Below are positions 53,866-63,935 of a stretch of 64,000 nucleotides of DNA, one piece after another. How positions within the stretch are numbered: position 1 is the stretch's first letter; each line of letters begins with the position of its first letter. Source of the stretch: Sodalis glossinidius str. 'morsitans'. GTDB lineage: Bacteria > Pseudomonadota > Gammaproteobacteria > Enterobacterales > Enterobacteriaceae. The notes beneath the pieces are model-generated. The model worked only from the letters and a program-made list of their open reading frames with translations. It was not told where the DNA came from and made no database searches. The translations under genes and the position numbers were made by a program. Location: positions 620,001 through 684,000 of the forward strand of contig NC_007712.1 in NCBI RefSeq assembly GCF_000010085.1. The letters are read 5' to 3'.

Positions 53866-56550
53866 ATGACAGATGTAACCGTAAAATCGCTCGCCGCTGA
53901 AATACAGACTCCGGTCGATCGCCTGGTACAGCAATTTGCTGATGCGGGCATTGATAAAACCGCAGTAGACTCTGTGACCCAGCAGGAAAAAGAAACCCTA
54001 CTGGCGCACCTGAACCGCGATCGCGGCGCGGCGCCCAATAAGTTAACTTTGCAGCGCAAAACGCGCAGCACCTTGAATATTCCCAGCACCGGCGGTAAAA
54101 GTAAATCGGTGCAAATCGAAGTGCGCAAAAAGCGCACCTATGTACAACGCGATCCGCAGGCGCAAGAGCAGGCTGAAGCGGAAGAACAGGCCAGACGTGA
54201 AGCGGAAGAGCTGGCTCAGCATCAGGTCCAGCGCGACGCCGAAGAAAAAGCAAAACGCGCGGCCGAAGATAAGGCCAAGCGTGAGGCCGCTGAACAGGCG
54301 AAACGTGTGGCAGCGGAAAGTGATAAATTGACTAACCAGCAGACCAATACTATGACCAAGTCACCACAGGCGACTGAAAAAGCTCGCCGTGAAGCCGAAG
54401 CCGCGGAGCTAAGACGCAAAGCGGAAGAGGAAACGCGTCGCAAGGTCGAAGAAAAGGCTCGCCAGGTCGCGGAAGAAGCGCGTCGTATGGCCGAAGAACG
54501 CGGCGGCAACTGGGATAACGCGCCTGAGCCGGCCGAAGAAGATACCACCGATTACCACGTTAATACCTCCCATCATGCCCGGGAAGCCGAAGACGAAAAC
54601 GACCGCAAAGTGGAAGGCGATCGTCGCAGCCGCACCCGCGGCGGTAAAGCGACCAAGCAGAAAAAGACCAGCCGTCTGTCCGAATCCAAGGCCGATCGTG
54701 AAGAAGCGCGTGCCGTGGGCCGTGGCGGCAAGGGCAAACGTAGACCGAGCACGCTAACGCAGGGCTTTAACAAGCCGGCGCAGGCGGTGAACCGCGATGT
54801 TGTCATTGGCGAAACCATTACCGTGGCGGAACTGGCTAACAAGATGGCGGTGAAAGGCTCTCAGGTCATCAAAGCCATGATGAAGCTGGGCGCTATGGCG
54901 ACCATCAACCAGGTGATCGATCAGGAAACCGCGCAATTAGTGGCGGAAGAAATGGGTCACAAGGTGATTTTGCGCCGTGAGAACGAGCTGGAAGAGTCGG
55001 TGATGTCCGATCGCGATACCGGCAGCTCCGCCGCCGCGGAATCCCGTGCGCCGGTGGTGACCATCATGGGTCATGTCGACCACGGTAAAACCTCGCTGCT
55101 GGATTATATCCGCTCAACTAAAGTGGCGGCAGGTGAGGCGGGCGGCATCACCCAGCATATCGGCGCCTATCATGTGGAAACCGATAACGGCATGATCACC
55201 TTCCTGGATACCCCGGGGCATGCGGCCTTTACCGCAATGCGCGCCCGCGGTGCGCAGGCGACGGATATCGTGGTGTTGGTGGTGGCCGCTGACGACGGCG
55301 TCATGCCGCAGACCATCGAAGCCATTCAGCACGCCAAAGCGGCCAAAGTGCCGGTGGTGGTCGCGGTCAACAAGATAGATAAACCGGAAGCGGATCCGGA
55401 TCGGGTCAAGAATGAGCTGACCCAATACGGCGTCATTCCGGAAGAGTGGGGCGGCGAAAGCCAGTTCGTACATGTTTCCGCCAAATCCGGCGCGGGCATT
55501 GACGAACTGCTGGACGCTATCTTGCTGCAGGCGGAAGTGCTGGAGCTGAAAGCGATCCGCAACGGTATGGCCAGCGGCGTGGTTATTGAATCCTTCCTGG
55601 ATAAGGGCCGTGGTCCGGTTGCTACCGTGCTGGTGCGCGAAGGTACCCTGAACCGGGGCGACATTGTGCTGTGCGGTTTCGAGTACGGCCGCGTGCGCGC
55701 CATGCGCGACGAAGTGGGTCGTGATGTCGCCTCCGCCGGCCCCTCGATTCCGGTTGAGATTCTCGGCCTGTCCGGGGTGCCGGCCGCCGGTGATGAAGCG
55801 ACGGTGGTGCGCGACGAGAAGAAAGCGCGTGAAGTGGCGCTGTACCGTCAAGGCAAGTTCCGCGAAGTCAAACTGGCGCGCCAGCAGAAGTCCAAGCTGG
55901 AAAACATGTTCGCCAACATGACCGAAGGGGAAGTGTCCGAGCTAAATATCGTGCTGAAATCTGACGTACAGGGCTCCGCCGAAGCGATCAGCGATGCGCT
56001 GGAGAAGTTGTCCAACGACGAAGTGAAAGTGAAGATTGTCGGCTCCGGTGTGGGCGGCATTACCGAAACCGACGCGACGCTGGCGGCAGCCTCCAACGCT
56101 ATCCTGCTGGGCTTTAACGTGCGTGCCGATGCGTCCGCCCGTCGCGTTATCGAAGCGGAAAACCTGGATCTGCGCTATTACTCGGTCATCTACGACCTGA
56201 TTGATGAAGTCAAACAGGCGATGAGCGGCATGCTAGCGCCGGAATACAAACAGGAAATCATCGGTCTGGCGGAAGTGCGCAATGTGTTCCGTTCACCGAA
56301 GTTCGGCGCTATCGCGGGCTGCATGGTGACGGAAGGCGTGGTGAAGCGTCACAACAAGATCCGCGTCCTGCGTGAAAACGTAGTGATCTACGAAGGTGAA
56401 CTGGAGTCGCTGCGCCGTTTCAAAGACGACGTCAACGAAGTGCGTAACGGCATGGAATGCGGTATAGGCGTCAAGAACTACAATGACGTTCGCTCAGGCG
56501 ACGTAATCGAAGTGTTTGAAACCATCGAGATCCAACGTACCATTGCCTGA
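53866..56550 (+). CDS. infB: Translation initiation factor IF-2
   Basis: IF-2 delivers fMet-tRNA to the 30S P site and promotes subunit joining. After a conserved N-terminal domain and a long charged helical linker (residues about 95-220), the G domain shows GHVDHGKTSLLDYIRS, DTPGHAAF and NKIDKPEADP. The C-terminal fMet-tRNA-binding domain is complete (IEIQRTIA). It has 894 residues (E. coli 890). MTKSPQ at residue 163 aligns with the internal IF2-gamma start of E. coli (MTKNAQ), and a TTG eight codons earlier stands near the IF2-beta start. Confidence 0.98.
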   Translation: MTDVTVKSLAAEIQTPVDRLVQQFADAGIDKTAVDSVTQQEKETLLAHLNRDRGAAPNKLTLQRKTRSTLNIPSTGGKSKSVQIEVRKKRTYVQRDPQAQEQAEAEEQARREAEELAQHQVQRDAEEKAKRAAEDKAKREAAEQAKRVAAESDKLTNQQTNTMTKSPQATEKARREAEAAELRRKAEEETRRKVEEKARQVAEEARRMAEERGGNWDNAPEPAEEDTTDYHVNTSHHAREAEDENDRKVEGDRRSRTRGGKATKQKKTSRLSESKADREEARAVGRGGKGKRRPSTLTQGFNKPAQAVNRDVVIGETITVAELANKMAVKGSQVIKAMMKLGAMATINQVIDQETAQLVAEEMGHKVILRRENELEESVMSDRDTGSSAAAESRAPVVTIMGHVDHGKTSLLDYIRSTKVAAGEAGGITQHIGAYHVETDNGMITFLDTPGHAAFTAMRARGAQATDIVVLVVAADDGVMPQTIEAIQHAKAAKVPVVVAVNKIDKPEADPDRVKNELTQYGVIPEEWGGESQFVHVSAKSGAGIDELLDAILLQAEVLELKAIRNGMASGVVIESFLDKGRGPVATVLVREGTLNRGDIVLCGFEYGRVRAMRDEVGRDVASAGPSIPVEILGLSGVPAAGDEATVVRDEKKAREVALYRQGKFREVKLARQQKSKLENMFANMTEGEVSELNIVLKSDVQGSAEAISDALEKLSNDEVKVKIVGSGVGGITETDATLAAASNAILLGFNVRADASARRVIEAENLDLRYYSVIYDLIDEVKQAMSGMLAPEYKQEIIGLAEVRNVFRSPKFGAIAGCMVTEGVVKRHNKIRVLRENVVIYEGELESLRRFKDDVNEVRNGMECGIGVKNYNDVRSGDVIEVFETIEIQRTIA

Positions 56551-56618
56551 TAACGCGTTATCGGCAGCGCACATCACAGGGGGGCGAACATCCCCCCTGC
56601 TTGTCTGGAGAATTTACC

Positions 56619-57035
56619 ATGGCCAAAGAATATAGCCGCACACAGCGCGTCGCCCAGGAGATGCAAAAAGAAATCGCCATCATCTTGCAGCGCGAAATCA
56701 AAGATCCCCGCGTCGGCATGGCGACGGTGTCAGGAGTAGAAGTGTCTCGCGATCTGGCTTATGCCAAAGTGTTCGTTACCTTTCTGAACGACAATACCCT
56801 GGAGCAGGTCAAAACCGGCGTCCGGGCGCTGCAAGATGCGGCAGGTTTCATCCACAGCCTGCTGGGCAAAGCTATGCGCCTGCGCGTCGTGCCCGAATTA
56901 ACCTTTGCCTACGATAATTCGCTGGTGGAAGGCATGCGCATGTCTAATCTGGTCAGCCAGGTGGTGCAAAATGATCGCCTACGCCGGAGCGCAAGCCCGG
57001 TGGATAAGACGGATAGAGAGGATAAGGAAGACTGA
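56619..57035 (+). CDS. rbfA: 30S ribosome-binding factor RbfA
   Basis: RbfA is a single KH-like domain protein that matures the 5' end of 16S rRNA and is needed for cold adaptation. MAKEYSRTQRVAQEMQKEIA, LQREIKDPRVGMATVSGVEV and YDNSLVEGMRMSNLV match E. coli. It has 138 residues (E. coli 133), with a slightly longer charged tail. The ATG at 56619 follows TGGAG; the stop overlaps the truB ATG (TGATG). Confidence 0.96.
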   Translation: MAKEYSRTQRVAQEMQKEIAIILQREIKDPRVGMATVSGVEVSRDLAYAKVFVTFLNDNTLEQVKTGVRALQDAAGFIHSLLGKAMRLRVVPELTFAYDNSLVEGMRMSNLVSQVVQNDRLRRSASPVDKTDREDKED

Positions 57036-57970
57036 TGGGCCGCCCAAGTCGCCGTGGCCGTGATATTGACGGCATCGTCCTGCTGGATAAACCGCTCGGG
57101 CTATCGTCCAACGACCTGTTGCAAAAGGTCAAACGGTTGTTTCGCGCCAACAAAGCCGGGCATACCGGTGCGCTGGATCCGCTGGCGACCGGCATGTTGC
57201 CCGTCTGCCTCGGCGAGGCGACCAAGTTTTCCCAGCATTTGCTGGATGCCGATAAACGCTATCGGGTCATTGCCCGGCTCGGCGAACGCACCGATACCTC
57301 CGACGCCGAGGGTCAGACGGTCAGCGTCCGTCCGGTATCGCTGGATAAGACACGCCTTGAGGCGGCGCTGGATCACTTTCGCGGTGAAAGCAGCCAGGTG
57401 CCGTCGATGTTTTCCGCGCTGAAGCATCAGGGGCGTCCGCTGTACGAGTACGCCCGCAAAGGCATCACGGTAGAGCGTGAGGCGCGCCCTATCCACGTCT
57501 ACGATTTGCAGTTACATCGCTGGGATTTGACGAAGGTGGAACTGGAAATTCATTGTTCCAAAGGCACCTACATCCGCACCATTATCGATGATTTGGGTGA
57601 ACGTCTAGGCTGCGGCGCGCACGTCATGGCGCTGCGTCGGCTGGCGGTTGCCCGCTACCCCATCGAGCGTATGGTAACGCTTGCGGCGCTACAGGCCATT
57701 GCCGCCGACGCGCCGCCGGACACACTGGCGCAGCTGGACGCGCTGCTGTTGCCGATGGACAGCGCGGTGGCGGATATGCCGTTGGTCAATTTGCCGTCCG
57801 ATCTCGCCGCGCGGTTGCGCCTTGGGCAAACGGTAGCGGTTACAGCGCAACCGCAGGCTGGTTTGGTACGCCTGACAGAAGGGGACGCCGGACGCTTTTT
57901 CGGCATCGGCGAAATCGCTGCACCGGGCCGGCTGACGCCGCGCCGCCTGATAGCGGAACCGCGTGCCTGA
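57035..57970 (+). CDS. truB: tRNA pseudouridine(55) synthase TruB
   Basis: TruB makes pseudouridine 55 in the T-loop of all elongator tRNAs. The catalytic Asp is in GHTGALDPLATGMLPVCLGE (about residue 48), with KRYRVIARLGERTDTSDAEG and IHCSKGTYIRTIIDDLG also present. It has 311 residues (E. coli 314). It begins on the last base of the rbfA stop, a translationally coupled arrangement. Confidence 0.97.
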   Translation: MGRPSRRGRDIDGIVLLDKPLGLSSNDLLQKVKRLFRANKAGHTGALDPLATGMLPVCLGEATKFSQHLLDADKRYRVIARLGERTDTSDAEGQTVSVRPVSLDKTRLEAALDHFRGESSQVPSMFSALKHQGRPLYEYARKGITVEREARPIHVYDLQLHRWDLTKVELEIHCSKGTYIRTIIDDLGERLGCGAHVMALRRLAVARYPIERMVTLAALQAIAADAPPDTLAQLDALLLPMDSAVADMPLVNLPSDLAARLRLGQTVAVTAQPQAGLVRLTEGDAGRFFGIGEIAAPGRLTPRRLIAEPRA

Positions 57971-58087
57971 TCATGTAATCGCCTTGCGATCGGCACGGGC
58001 TGAGAGTAGAATAGCGCGGCTTATGAAGCGGGTGGCTGAATTAGAGATCGGCGCCCATCTATTTCACAATCATTTTGGAGTGTTATA

Positions 58088-58357
58088 ATGTCTCTAAGTG
58101 TTGAAGCGAAAGCGAAAATTGTTTCTGATTTCGGCAGTGATGCCAAAGACAGCGGTTCCACTGAAGTTCAGGTTGCTCTTTTAACCGCTCAGATTAGCCA
58201 TTTGCAGGGCCATTTTGCGGAACACAAAAAAGATCACCACAGCCGCCGTGGTCTGCTGCGTATGGTTTCACAGCGTCGTAAGCTGCTCGACTACCTGAAG
58301 GGCAAAGATGTGGCGCGTTACACCAGCCTTATCGAACGCCTGGGTCTGCGTCGCTAA
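58088..58357 (+). CDS. rpsO: 30S ribosomal protein S15
   Basis: This 89-residue S15 (HSRRGLLRMVSQRRKLLDYL, YTSLIERLGLRR) has the family length and is nearly identical to E. coli. It binds the 16S three-way junction and represses its own mRNA through a pseudoknot in E. coli. A terminator follows before pnp. Confidence 0.98.
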   Translation: MSLSVEAKAKIVSDFGSDAKDSGSTEVQVALLTAQISHLQGHFAEHKKDHHSRRGLLRMVSQRRKLLDYLKGKDVARYTSLIERLGLRR

Positions 58358-58374
58358 GCCAGACAGTTTCAGGA

Positions 58375-58402
58375 GAAAGGGGCCACATAAGGCCCCTTTC
58401 TT
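58375..58402 (+). terminator. Intrinsic terminator after rpsO
   Basis: GAAAGGGGCC / GGCCCCTTTC (58375-58384 and 58391-58400) with loop ACATAA is followed by TT. In E. coli the equivalent t1 hairpin is leaky and lies ahead of RNase III processing sites for pnp. Confidence 0.88.
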
Positions 58403-58611
58403 CTAGGCAGCGCTCATCCCGGGGCCGGTCTCGTCCGCATGGCGATGAACGCTAAGTAGATTCTTCCATTGCTGAGGTTCGCGCGGCTAATGAGAGGCTT
58501 TATCCGTTGGGATAAGGATTGTCATTAGTCGCGAGGATGCGATGAGAAGGTGTTAGTCAACGGTGGGCGGTCTGATTGAAAGCGCCGCGCACTTTGAAAA
58601 AGGAAATCATT

Positions 58612-60729
58612 TTGCTAAATCCGATTGTTCGCAAGTTTCAATACGGCCAGCATACCTTCACGCTGGAAACTGGTATGATGGCCCGTCAGGCGACTGCCGC
58701 AGTCATGGCAAGCATGGACGACACGGCGGTATTTGTGACCGTCGTGGGCGCCAAACAAGCAAAAACGGGACAGAGCTTCTTCCCGCTGACCGTCAACTAT
58801 CAGGAGCGGACCTACGCCGCAGGCCGTTTCCCGGGCGGGTTTTTCCGCCGCGAAGGTCGTCCGAGCGAAGGCGAAACGCTGATTTCGCGCCTGATTGACC
58901 GTCCTATCCGTCCGCTGTTCCCGGAAGGTTTCCTGAACGAAGTGCATGTTATCGCCACCGTGGTCTCGGTTAACCCGCAGGTCAGCCCCGATATCGTGGC
59001 GATGATTGGCGCTTCCGCCGCGCTGAGCCTGTCCGGTATTCCGTTCAGCGGCCCTATCGGCGCCGCACGCGTTGGCTACATTAATGACCAGTATGTGCTG
59101 AACCCGACTCAGGCCGAACTGGCCACAAGCCGTCTGGATCTGGTCGTTGCCGGTACCCAGAACGCCGTGCTGATGGTGGAATCCGAAGCGCAGCTGCTGA
59201 GCGAAGATCAGATGCTGGGCGCCGTGGTCTACGGCCACGATCAGCAGCAGATCGTGATCGATAACATTAATCAGCTGGTGGCTGAAGCCGGCAAGCCGAA
59301 ATGGCAGTGGCAGGCACAGGACGTTAACGCCGGCCTGCAGGCGCGGGTCGCCGAGCTGGCGGAGTCCCGTCTGGGCGACTCCTATCGCATCACCGAAAAA
59401 CAAGAGCGCTATGCCGCGGTTGACGCTATCAAGGCCGATGTCGTTGAAGCCTTGACGGGGCAGGATGAGACGCTGGACGTAGGTGAGATCAAGGACATCC
59501 TGGGCGCGCTTGAGAAAAGCGTAGTGCGTAGCCGTGTGCTGCGTGGCGAACCACGTATTGATGGACGTGAAAAAGACATGATTCGCGGCCTGGACGTACG
59601 CACCGGCGTATTGCCGCGTACCCACGGGTCGGCGCTGTTCACCCGCGGTGAAACCCAGGCGCTGGTCACCGCCACTCTGGGCACCGAGCGCGACGCACAG
59701 AATATTGATGAATTGACGGGTGAACGGACAGACCGTTTCCTTCTACACTATAATTTCCCTCCGTACTGCGTAGGTGAAACCGGCATGGTGGGGTCGCCGA
59801 AGCGTCGCGAAATCGGCCACGGTCGTCTGGCGAAGCGCGGTGTTCTGGCGGTGATGCCAAACGCCAGCGAATTCCCGTATACCGTGCGCGTAGTATCAGA
59901 AATCACCGAGTCGAACGGCTCCTCTTCCATGGCTTCTGTGTGCGGCGCGTCGCTGGCGCTGATGGACGCGGGGGTGCCTATCAAGGCGGCCGTCGCCGGT
60001 ATCGCCATGGGTCTGGTGAAAGAAGGCGACAACTTTGTCGTGCTATCCGATATTCTGGGTGATGAAGATCATCTGGGCGATATGGATTTCAAAGTTGCCG
60101 GCAGCCGTGAAGGCGTAACCGCGCTGCAGATGGACATCAAAATTGAAGGCATCACCCACGAAATCATGCAGGTGGCGCTGAATCAGGCCAAGGGTGCGCG
60201 TATGCATATCCTGGGCGTGATGGAGCGGGCGATCAGCTCGCCGCGCGGCAATATTTCCGAATTCGCGCCGCGTATCCATACTATTAAAATCAGTTCCGAT
60301 AAGATAAAGGATGTGATTGGTAAAGGCGGCTCGGTTATCCGCGCGTTGACGGAAGAAACTGGCACGACGATCGAAATCGAAGATGACGGCACCGTCAAAG
60401 TGGCGGCCACCGACGGCGATAAAGCCCGTCACGCCATCCGTCGCATCGAAGAGATCACCGCCGAAATCGAAGTGGGCCGCATTTACAATGGTAAAGTGAC
60501 CCGCATCGTGGATTTCGGCGCCTTCTTTGCCATCGGTGGTGGCAAAGAAGGGCTGGTGCATATCTCCCAGATTGCCGATAAGCGTGTAGAGAAAGTGGCT
60601 GATTATCTGGAGCTGGGCCAGGAAGTGCCGGTTAAGGTCCTGGAAGTGGACCGTCAGGGTCGCGTTCGCCTGAGTATTAAGGAAGCCAGTGCCCCCAGCC
60701 AGGACGCCGTGGTGCCTGAAGCAGAATAG
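58612..60729 (+). CDS. pnp: Polyribonucleotide nucleotidyltransferase (PNPase)
   Basis: PNPase is a trimeric phosphorolytic 3'-5' exoribonuclease and degradosome component. It has two RNase PH domains ([40 protein letters not shown]), the KH domain ([20 protein letters not shown]) and the S1 domain ([20 protein letters not shown]). It has 705 residues (E. coli 711). TTG at 58612 ([12 protein letters not shown]) is the conserved E. coli-type start, with AAGGAAA 8 bases upstream; an ATG-like start earlier is not conserved. In E. coli PNPase represses its own synthesis through the leader. Confidence 0.97.
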
Positions 60730-60750
60730 CCTTAAACTGTTGGCGCATTT

Positions 60751-60780
60751 AACAGCTCCTTGCCCCGGTGGGGAGCTGTT
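60751..60780 (+). terminator. Stem-loop after pnp
   Basis: AACAGCTCC / GGAGCTGTT (60751-60759 and 60772-60780) is a perfect 9-bp stem, but only a weak T stretch follows. It is probably a leaky terminator or 3'-end stabiliser between pnp and nlpI. Confidence 0.6.
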
Positions 60781-60861
60781 CGTATCACAAGGGCGGGACG
60801 CCTTGTGTTAAGCCGATGGGAGACAGGACGTTCATCCAATGTTTTTCTTCGGGAGTGGGAA

Positions 60862-61749
60862 ATGAGGCCTTACTTGCGCTGGTGGTTCGTTGCAATGGCG
60901 TTAATGCTGGCAGGATGCAGCAACAGTGATTGGCGGAGTAAAGATAGCGTTCTGGCCGTCCCTTTGCAGCCGACGCTACAGCAAGAAGTCATCCTGGCGC
61001 GTATGGAACAAATACTGGCGAGCCGGGCCCTTACCGATGATGAACGAGCACAGCTATTATATGAGCGCGGAGTGCTGTATGATAGCCTTGGTCTGAGAGC
61101 GCTGGCGCGCAATGATTTTTCACAGGCGCTGGCAATCCGACCTGATATGCCGAAAGTTTTCAATTATCTTGGCATATACTTAACGCAGGCGGGTAATTAT
61201 GATGCCGCCTATGAAGCGTTTGATTCTGTACTAGAGCTTGATCCAACTTACAACTACGCGTATTTAAACCGTGGCATCGCCCTGTATTATGGCGGCCGCT
61301 ACCGTTTAGCGCAGGATGATCTGCAGGCGTTTTATCGCGACGGCCCAAACGATCCCTTCCGCTCGCTGTGGCTTTTCCTGGTCGAGAAAAAAATCGACGA
61401 CGGGAAGGCACTTAACGCGCTGCAAAGCCGTTATGTGAGGGCGAATAAAGGGCAATGGGGATGGAATATTGTCGAGTTCTACCTGGGGGACATTAGCGAA
61501 TCGATGCTGATGGCGCGCCTCAAGGCGGACGCAACGGATAACACTTCGCTCGCCGAGCATCTCAGTGAAACTGACTTCTATTTAGGTAAACACTACCTGA
61601 GTCTGGGGGAGAAGAACGCCGCTTCGGCGCTGTTCAAACTGACGGTTGCTAACAACGTGCATAACTTTGTTGAGCACCGCTATGCATTGTTGGAATTGGT
61701 GCTTTTGGGCCAAGTGCAAGACGACCTATCAGAATCGGACCAGCAATAG
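60862..61749 (+). CDS. nlpI: Lipoprotein NlpI (TPR adaptor of peptidoglycan endopeptidases)
   Basis: NlpI is an outer-membrane lipoprotein that scaffolds peptidoglycan hydrolases and brings MepS to the protease Prc. The signal MRPYLRWWFVAMALMLAGCS has the lipobox LAGC. TPR-like helices follow (LLYERGVLYDSLGLRALARN, VFNYLGIYLTQAGNYDAAYE, YLNRGIALYYGGRYRLAQDD). It has 295 residues (E. coli 294). It sits between pnp and deaD, as in E. coli. Confidence 0.97.
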   Translation: MRPYLRWWFVAMALMLAGCSNSDWRSKDSVLAVPLQPTLQQEVILARMEQILASRALTDDERAQLLYERGVLYDSLGLRALARNDFSQALAIRPDMPKVFNYLGIYLTQAGNYDAAYEAFDSVLELDPTYNYAYLNRGIALYYGGRYRLAQDDLQAFYRDGPNDPFRSLWLFLVEKKIDDGKALNALQSRYVRANKGQWGWNIVEFYLGDISESMLMARLKADATDNTSLAEHLSETDFYLGKHYLSLGEKNAASALFKLTVANNVHNFVEHRYALLELVLLGQVQDDLSESDQQ

Positions 61750-61854
61750 CTGACGAACAAAACTTAAGCAGCCTGCATTCTCTTTGTTTCACCTGCGAGG
61801 GTGAGGGCTTGTTTTTTTCGTTATAAATCCAATTTGAGCCGGTTCACACTTTTG

Positions 61855-61914
61855 ATGAAAATGAATGAAAATTTTCACGACGAGGTATGTAGACTGGCCG
61901 CCATTAAGAAATGA
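61855..61914 (+). CDS. yrbN: Small leader protein YrbN upstream of deaD
   Basis: A 19-codon open frame reads MKMNENFHDEVCRLAAIKK and stops 11 bases before the deaD start. The FHDE-CRLAA core is what I recall of E. coli YrbN, a tiny protein encoded just upstream of deaD and proposed to be translationally coupled with it. The ATG at 61861 is an alternative start (17 residues). The conserved core in an otherwise divergent leader supports coding. Confidence 0.6.
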   Translation: MKMNENFHDEVCRLAAIKK

Positions 61915-61925
61915 GGCACGTGTAC

Positions 61926-63794
61926 ATGTCTGAAGTAGAAACCTCTTTTGCCGATCTGGGGCTGAAAGCTCCTATCCTTAACGCACTGACCGATCTCGGT
62001 TATGAAAAGCCGTCGCCCATCCAGTCTGCCTGTATTCCGCACCTGCTGGCCGGCCGTGACGTATTGGGGATGGCGCAGACTGGCAGCGGTAAAACCGCGG
62101 CCTTTTCCCTGCCGCTGTTGCACAATATCAAACCTGAACTGGCCGCGCCGCAGGTGCTGGTTCTGGCACCGACCCGCGAACTGGCGGTACAGGTAGGAGA
62201 AGCCTGTGCCGATTTCGCCAAGCATATGAAAGGCGTCAACGTGGTCGCCCTGTACGGTGGTCAGCGTTATGACGTGCAATTACGCGCTCTGCGCCAGGGA
62301 CCGCAGGTCGTGGTCGGCACGCCGGGCCGTCTACTGGATCATCTGAAACGCGGTACGCTGGATTTGTCCAATTTGAGCGGACTGGTGCTGGACGAAGCCG
62401 ATGAAATGCTGCGCATGGGCTTTATCGAAGACGTCGAAAACATTCTGGCGCAGGTGCCGGCGGAGCATCAAACCGCGCTGTTCTCCGCCACCATGCCGGA
62501 AGCGATTCGCCGCATCACTCGCCGGTTCATGAATGAACCGCAGGAGGTGCGCATTCAGTCCAGCGTGACCACCCGTCCTGATATCAGCCAGAGCTACTGG
62601 ACGGTTCAGGGTATGCGCAAGAACGAAGCGCTGGTGCGTTTCCTGGAAGCGGAAGATTTCGACGCCGCCATTATCTTTGTGCGCACCAAAAACGCGACGC
62701 TGGAAGTGGCCGAAGCGCTTGAGCTTAGCGGTTACAACAGCGCTGCCCTGAACGGCGACATGAACCAGGCGCTGCGTGAGCAGACGCTGGATCGCCTGAA
62801 GGATGGCCGTCTGGATATTCTGATTGCCACCGACGTCGCCGCCCGCGGCCTGGACGTTGATCGCATCAGCCTGGTGGTAAATTACGATATTCCGATGGAT
62901 TCCGAATCCTACGTGCACCGTATCGGCCGTACCGGTCGTGCCGGCCGCGCTGGCCGGGCGCTGTTGTTCGTGGAAAACCGCGAGCGCCGTCTGCTGCGCA
63001 ATATTGAGCGCATCATGAAGCTGACCATCCCGGAAGTAGACCTGCCGACCGCCGAAGTGCTGAGCACCCGTCGCCTGGCCAAGTTTGCCGCCAAGGTACA
63101 AAACCAGCTGGAAAGCAGCGATCTTGATATGTACCGCGCGCTGCTGGCGAAATTGCAGCCGGCGGAAGAGCTTGATATAGAAACGCTAGCCGCGGCACTG
63201 TTGAAAATGGCCCAGGGCGAACGTCCGCTGATCCTGTCGCCGGATTCGGTGATTGAACGCCGTCCGCGCCGCGAGTTCTGCGAGCGTGACGAGCGCCGGG
63301 AGGGTGGCGAGCGTCCGCCGCGCCGTGAACGTCGTGATGTGGGCGAAATGGATCTCTACCGTATCGAGGTGGGCCGTGATGATGGGGTGGAAGTCCGTCA
63401 CATCGTCGGCGCGATCGCCAACGAAGGGGATATCAGCAGCCGCTATATCGGCAATATTAAATTATTCGCCTCGCACTCGACCATAGAACTGCCGAAAGGC
63501 ATGCCGGGTGAAATGCTGTCTCACTTCACTCGTACGCGTATTCTCAACAAGCCGATGAATATGCAGTTTGTCGGTGAAGCGCAGTCGCGCGGCGGCGAAC
63601 GTCGCGGCGGCCTGGGCACCGGTCGTGGCAACTACAGCGGTGAACGCCGCGATGGCGGCCGCCGCAGCTTCAGCGATCGTCGTGAGGGCGCTGGCGCCGG
63701 AGAACGCCGTTTCAGCCGTGACGGTCAGCGTGCGCCGCGCCGCGATGGCGACAGCGCCCCAGCCGGCCGCCGTCGTTTCGGTGGTGATGCATAA
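61926..63794 (+). CDS. deaD: ATP-dependent RNA helicase DeaD (CsdA)
   Basis: DeaD is a cold-shock DEAD-box helicase for 50S assembly and mRNA decay. It has motif I AQTGSGKTAAF, II DEADEM, III SAT, ARGLDVDRI and motif VI HRIGRTGRAGRAGR, then a dimerisation domain, the RNA-recognition domain (YRIEVGRDDGVEVRHIVGAI) and an Arg/Gly-rich tail ending GRRRFGGDA. It has 622 or 623 residues (E. coli 629). The ATG at 61926 (MSEVETSFADLGLKAPIL) follows GAGG at 61913-61916; an upstream in-frame ATG at 61911 is possible. Confidence 0.97.
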   Translation: MSEVETSFADLGLKAPILNALTDLGYEKPSPIQSACIPHLLAGRDVLGMAQTGSGKTAAFSLPLLHNIKPELAAPQVLVLAPTRELAVQVGEACADFAKHMKGVNVVALYGGQRYDVQLRALRQGPQVVVGTPGRLLDHLKRGTLDLSNLSGLVLDEADEMLRMGFIEDVENILAQVPAEHQTALFSATMPEAIRRITRRFMNEPQEVRIQSSVTTRPDISQSYWTVQGMRKNEALVRFLEAEDFDAAIIFVRTKNATLEVAEALELSGYNSAALNGDMNQALREQTLDRLKDGRLDILIATDVAARGLDVDRISLVVNYDIPMDSESYVHRIGRTGRAGRAGRALLFVENRERRLLRNIERIMKLTIPEVDLPTAEVLSTRRLAKFAAKVQNQLESSDLDMYRALLAKLQPAEELDIETLAAALLKMAQGERPLILSPDSVIERRPRREFCERDERREGGERPPRRERRDVGEMDLYRIEVGRDDGVEVRHIVGAIANEGDISSRYIGNIKLFASHSTIELPKGMPGEMLSHFTRTRILNKPMNMQFVGEAQSRGGERRGGLGTGRGNYSGERRDGGRRSFSDRREGAGAGERRFSRDGQRAPRRDGDSAPAGRRRFGGDA

Positions 63795-63845
63795 CGCTGT
63801 GCTTTACCGGGCGGCATGTCACCTGCGTGTGCCGGATCGACGGAT

Positions 63846-63935
63846 GCTGGCAGCGTCCCCGGTATGTGCCGAGTGCGTGGGTTCGCGGCGTCCCCGGCAT
63901 TTGCCGGTTGGCGGCGTCCTCGGCATGTACCGCGC
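63846..63935 (+). repeat. Short degenerate tandem repeat after deaD
   Basis: The motif GCGTCCCCGGYATKTGCCG recurs three times (beginning about 63854, 63889 and 63911) as GCGTCCCCGGTATGTGCCGA, GCGTCCCCGGCATTTGCCGG and GCGTCCTCGGCATGTACCGC. Spacing is irregular. No gene is visible from 63795 to the window end. Confidence 0.55.

Noticed and set aside
58615..59625. A 336-codon open frame antisense to pnp
   Set aside because: Shadow frame; pnp itself is continuous and conserved.
62331..63101. A 256-codon open frame antisense to deaD
   Set aside because: Shadow frame with no independent support.
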